In this document: positions 6,043 through 8,302 of the stretch, piece after piece
Layout: each line of letters begins with the position of its first letter
How positions within the stretch are numbered: position 1 is the first letter of the stretch
Origin: COE1 sp965114465
GTDB taxonomy: Bacteria; Bacillota; Clostridia; Lachnospirales; Lachnospiraceae
Reading direction: 5' to 3'
Length of the DNA stretch: 8,302 nt
Assembly (NCBI GenBank): GCA_965114465.1
Contig: CBCOYO010000152.1
Location: 1-8,302, forward strand
Notes under the pieces: model-generated
What the model was told of the DNA's origin: nothing
Database searches by the model: none
The model's input: the letters and a program-made list of their open reading frames with translations, nothing else
Position numbers and translations under genes: made by a program

Positions 6043-7191
6043 ATGGGAACAGAAAATAAGAAGAGCAATCTATCGTCGGGCATACTGTCGGTAGTAGCAT
6101 CATTAATTTGTATTGTAATAGGGCTTTTGGTAGGACTGGTGATTTTATACTGCATTAACAGCGAAAATGCTTTGGATGGGTTTAGCAGGATTATTAAAGG
6201 GGGATTTTATTTAAAGCCCAAAGGAATTGGTACTGTATTATCACAGACAGCGCCATTGATTATGACCGGATTATCCGTTGCGTTTGCATTTAAAACAGGT
6301 TTGTTTAATATCGGCGCTGCGGGACAGTATACTTTAGGTGCATTGGGAGCTCTTTATTTTGCGCTGGTGCTGCATATGCCTTGGTATATTTGTCTGCTGG
6401 CAGCAATGGTTTTCGGAGCGGTTTGGGGTGCAATTCCTGGTATTTTTAAAGCATATTTTAATGTCAATGAAGTAATTACGGCAATTATGTTTAACTGGAT
6501 AGGCTTGTATGCAGTCAATGAAATTATTTACAAAGGCGTTATCGGCAATATGTACGACTTAAAAACCACAAAAACCTATACGCTGCGGAGTGCTGCACCG
6601 CAGTCTATCATTCCGGATTTCGGAATGAACGCACTGTTTAAAACAAAATCCACTACAATTGCTATCTTTATTGCAATTATCATTGCAGTTTTGGTATATG
6701 TTGTAATTCATATGACAACGTTTGGCTATGAACTAAAAGCGTGCGGGCATAATAAAGATGCCGCAAAATATGCTGGTATTAATGAAAAGAAGAATGTTGT
6801 ACTTTCTATGACAATTGCAGGTGCATTGTCTGGCATTGGTGCAGGATTATTTTATCTATCTGGTGTGGCAGAGTGGAATCCGCAGGTAAGCACAACACTT
6901 CCAGCAATGGGATTTAATGGTATTCCAGTTGCGCTTTTGGCACTAAGCAACCCAATTGGTGTTATTTTTGCTGCGCTGTTTGTATCACATATTACCGTAG
7001 GTGGTGGTTATTTATCTACAAAATACTTCCAGCCGGAAATTGCGGATGTTATTATCGCTGTAATTATATATCTTTGTGCGTTTGTTATGCTTTTTAAAGG
7101 CGTTGTAATGGATGCCATTTCCAATAAGCAAAAAAGAAAGTCTATAGAAAAAGAGTCTTCATCTTCAAATAGAAAGGGGGCAGATAGGTAA
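6043..7191 (+). CDS. Nucleoside ABC importer permease, larger subunit (NupP/YufP, NupB type)
   Basis: This is an integral membrane subunit of the nucleoside importer, of the BPD_transp_2 family that also includes the ribose and branched-chain amino acid permeases. It has 382 residues and about nine or ten hydrophobic segments, beginning near residues 13-37. The conserved core LSQTAPLIMTGLSVAFAFK (66-84) followed by TGLFNIGAAGQ (85-95) is typical of this subunit. The cytoplasmic loop GYELKACGHNKDAAKYAGI (228-246) is the likely coupling segment that contacts the ATPase. The C-terminus is a charged, Ser-rich tail (about 361-382). GGGGTGA at 6032-6038 lies 4 bases before the ATG, with GAGGG further upstream. 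Its TAA (7189-7191) overlaps by one base the ATG of the second permease, so the two channel subunits are translationally coupled, fitting an obligate 1:1 complex. Confidence 0.94.
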   Translation: MGTENKKSNLSSGILSVVASLICIVIGLLVGLVILYCINSENALDGFSRIIKGGFYLKPKGIGTVLSQTAPLIMTGLSVAFAFKTGLFNIGAAGQYTLGALGALYFALVLHMPWYICLLAAMVFGAVWGAIPGIFKAYFNVNEVITAIMFNWIGLYAVNEIIYKGVIGNMYDLKTTKTYTLRSAAPQSIIPDFGMNALFKTKSTTIAIFIAIIIAVLVYVVIHMTTFGYELKACGHNKDAAKYAGINEKKNVVLSMTIAGALSGIGAGLFYLSGVAEWNPQVSTTLPAMGFNGIPVALLALSNPIGVIFAALFVSHITVGGGYLSTKYFQPEIADVIIAVIIYLCAFVMLFKGVVMDAISNKQKRKSIEKESSSSNRKGADR

Positions 7192-8129
7192 TGTTTTTGC
7201 TTCTAAAATATACATTATTGTATGCAGTAGTTTTAATGATGGTTGCGCTTGGCGGTATGTTTTCGGAGCGCAGCGGTGTTATTAACATTGCTTTGGAGGG
7301 CATTATGGCAATTGGAGGACTTGCAGGCATTTTGGTGCTTGTATTGTTCCAAGGAACGCTGCCTGCTGCCGTATTAATTCTGTTTTCTATTTTGGCAAGT
7401 GCTGTTGCTGGTATGATTTATTCATTACTGTTAGGGTTTTCCGCAATTACATTAAAGGCAGATCAGACAATCGGCGGAACTGCTTTAAATATGCTTGCGA
7501 CAGCGGCAGCCGTTGTAATTGTAAAAGCTTACAACAATACCGCTTCTGGCGGAAACGGTTCAGCGTCCTCAAAATTATCTTATTCCAATAAGGAGTTTAT
7601 CTTTACTGCCGGCCCTTTGACCTATAATATTTTCTTAATTATTGGGATAGTGCTGCTGATTGCAGCGTATATCTTCCTATATAAAACAAAGTATGGTTTG
7701 CGTCTGCGTGCGTGCGGCGAACATCCGCAGGCGGCGGATTCTGTGGGAATTAACGTATACCAGTGGCGTTATATCGGTGTAATGATTTCTGGTTTCCTTG
7801 GCGGCTTGGGCGGATTTGCGTATATTGTTCCGTCTGTTTCGACTTGGAATTTTGAAGTTGGCGTTACTGGTTTTGGTTTTCTTGCACTTGCCGTAATGAT
7901 ATTTGGGCAGTGGAAACCGTTCCGCATTGCAGGCGCAGCAGTATTCTTTGCCGTATTTAAGTCGCTTGCCAATATCGCAGATGCAACATTTTTATCGAAT
8001 CTGCATCTATCAAAAAATATCTATGATATGATGCCGTTTATTGTATCTATGATTTTGTTAGCGTTTACCTCCAAAAACTCACACGCGCCGAAAGCAGAGG
8101 GCATTCCCTACGATAAAGGAGCACGATAG
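7191..8129 (+). CDS. Nucleoside ABC importer permease, smaller subunit (NupQ/YufQ, NupC type)
   Basis: This is the second channel-forming subunit of the nucleoside importer, also of the BPD_transp_2 family. Its 312 residues are the usual length for this shorter partner. Family signs are the N-terminal SERSGVINIALEGIMAIGG (25-43), the loop YGLRLRACGEHPQAADSVGI (168-187) that parallels the coupling loop of the first permease, and the Gly-rich segment SGFLGGLGGFAY (200-211). About eight or nine hydrophobic segments are visible. The ATG overlaps the preceding stop as TAATG. AAAGGGGG lies 10 bases upstream (7173-7180), a slightly long spacing that suggests reliance on coupling. It is the last gene of the operon: 173 non-coding bases follow to the window end. 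Confidence 0.94.
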   Translation: MFLLLKYTLLYAVVLMMVALGGMFSERSGVINIALEGIMAIGGLAGILVLVLFQGTLPAAVLILFSILASAVAGMIYSLLLGFSAITLKADQTIGGTALNMLATAAAVVIVKAYNNTASGGNGSASSKLSYSNKEFIFTAGPLTYNIFLIIGIVLLIAAYIFLYKTKYGLRLRACGEHPQAADSVGINVYQWRYIGVMISGFLGGLGGFAYIVPSVSTWNFEVGVTGFGFLALAVMIFGQWKPFRIAGAAVFFAVFKSLANIADATFLSNLHLSKNIYDMMPFIVSMILLAFTSKNSHAPKAEGIPYDKGAR

Positions 8130-8130
8130 A

Positions 8131-8201
8131 AAAACACAAGCAGCATAAAGGGGCTGTCGCATTAAGGAAAATGTATACAAAATAATCTAACCTTGTGTTT
8201 T
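8131..8201 (+). repeat. 10-base inverted repeat AAAACACAAG / CTTGTGTTTT after the operon
   Basis: AAAACACAAG (8131-8140), which begins one base after the operon's last stop codon, is the exact reverse complement of CTTGTGTTTT (8192-8201) inside the 93-base element. The 51-base gap and AT-rich arms make it a weak RNA stem. It would compete with pairing of the element's own ends, whose left arm lies in the gap. It may be chance or a remnant of the site into which the element arrived. Confidence 0.35.
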
Positions 8202-8242
8202 ATACTATATGTTGTACAATCATAGCTTATTGCGACAGCCCC
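8150..8242 (+). repeat. 93-base element with 17-base terminal inverted repeats (MITE-like)
   Basis: GGGGCTGTCGCATTAAG (8150-8166) and CTTATTGCGACAGCCCC (8226-8242) are reverse complements at 16 of 17 positions, including twelve perfect outer pairs. The interior is AT-rich, has no open reading frame of note, and carries a smaller inverted repeat (GTATACAAAA at 8173-8182 against TTTTATAC at 8198-8205). GC-rich ends around an AT-rich non-coding core fit a miniature inverted-repeat element moved by an insertion sequence with the same ends. No clear target-site duplication is seen. As RNA it could also help define the 3' end of the operon transcript, but no T tract follows. Confidence 0.6.
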
Positions 8243-8245
8243 ATA

Positions 8246-8263
8246 TATATACTCACAAACGAT
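8246..8263 (+). repeat. Second copy of an 18-base motif also found at 216-233
   Basis: TATATACTCAC (8246-8256) followed by AAACGAT matches TATATACTCAC (216-226) followed by GAGCGAT at 16 of 18 positions, in the same orientation. The left copy is the left arm of the inverted repeat at 221-274. Here the matching right arm, if any, would lie beyond the window. The two copies bracket the MATE and importer genes. Confidence 0.5.
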
Positions 8264-8302
8264 TAGATTTTCCTTTCTGCACAACACATATTGCCTGCTT
8301 AT

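Noticed and set aside
8150..8242. Classical intrinsic terminator
   Set aside because: The stem arms are 59 bases apart and are not followed by a T tract, so a mobile-element-like inverted repeat fits better, though transcript-end protection remains possible.
1..8302. A new defence, mobile or biosynthetic system
   Set aside because: All complete genes belong to well-known transporter families in a standard arrangement. Nothing in the coding content suggests an undescribed system; the open questions are in non-coding control elements.

Overview
The window reads as ordinary chromosome from a moderately AT-rich Gram-positive bacterium of the Clostridia, most likely a Lachnospiraceae-like gut anaerobe. 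This is inferred from strong AGGAGG-type ribosome binding sites, a lipoprotein with a Gram-positive style low-complexity linker, and family relationships of the proteins. The species cannot be named from the sequence alone. All convincing genes lie on the + strand.

Layout. Bases 1-204 hold the last 67 codons of a gene that begins upstream and that I do not recognise. Bases 205-324 are a spacer with a long imperfect inverted repeat and a 10-base direct repeat. Bases 325-3038 encode two tandem MATE-family membrane exporters. From the chosen starts both are exactly 449 residues, and they are coupled by a Shine-Dalgarno sequence overlapping the first stop codon. Bases 3039-3117 hold a candidate extended -10 promoter and a notable dyad around the next ribosome binding site. 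Bases 3118-8129 encode a complete nucleoside-type ABC importer: a BMP/PnrA-like substrate-binding lipoprotein, a double-domain ATPase, and two permeases. The order is that of the nupNOPQ (yufNOPQ) guanosine importer of Bacillus subtilis and the bmpA-nupABC type of lactic acid bacteria. Bases 8130-8302 are non-coding and carry a 93-base element with near-perfect 17-base terminal inverted repeats.

How the parts work together. The lipoprotein should capture a nucleoside, probably a purine nucleoside, outside the membrane and pass it to the two-permease channel, powered by the double ATPase. A terminator-like hairpin lies between the lipoprotein and ATPase genes, with a good promoter candidate inside it. 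This suggests the abundant binding protein and the less abundant membrane complex are set at different levels. The MATE pair is probably a separate transcription unit exporting drugs or metabolites.

I see no previously undescribed multi-gene system. The parts worth a second look are non-coding: the bulged Shine-Dalgarno dyad before the lipoprotein, the promoter nested in a terminator followed by two 21-base repeats, the mobile-element-like inverted repeat at the right end, and an 18-base motif shared by both ends of the window.
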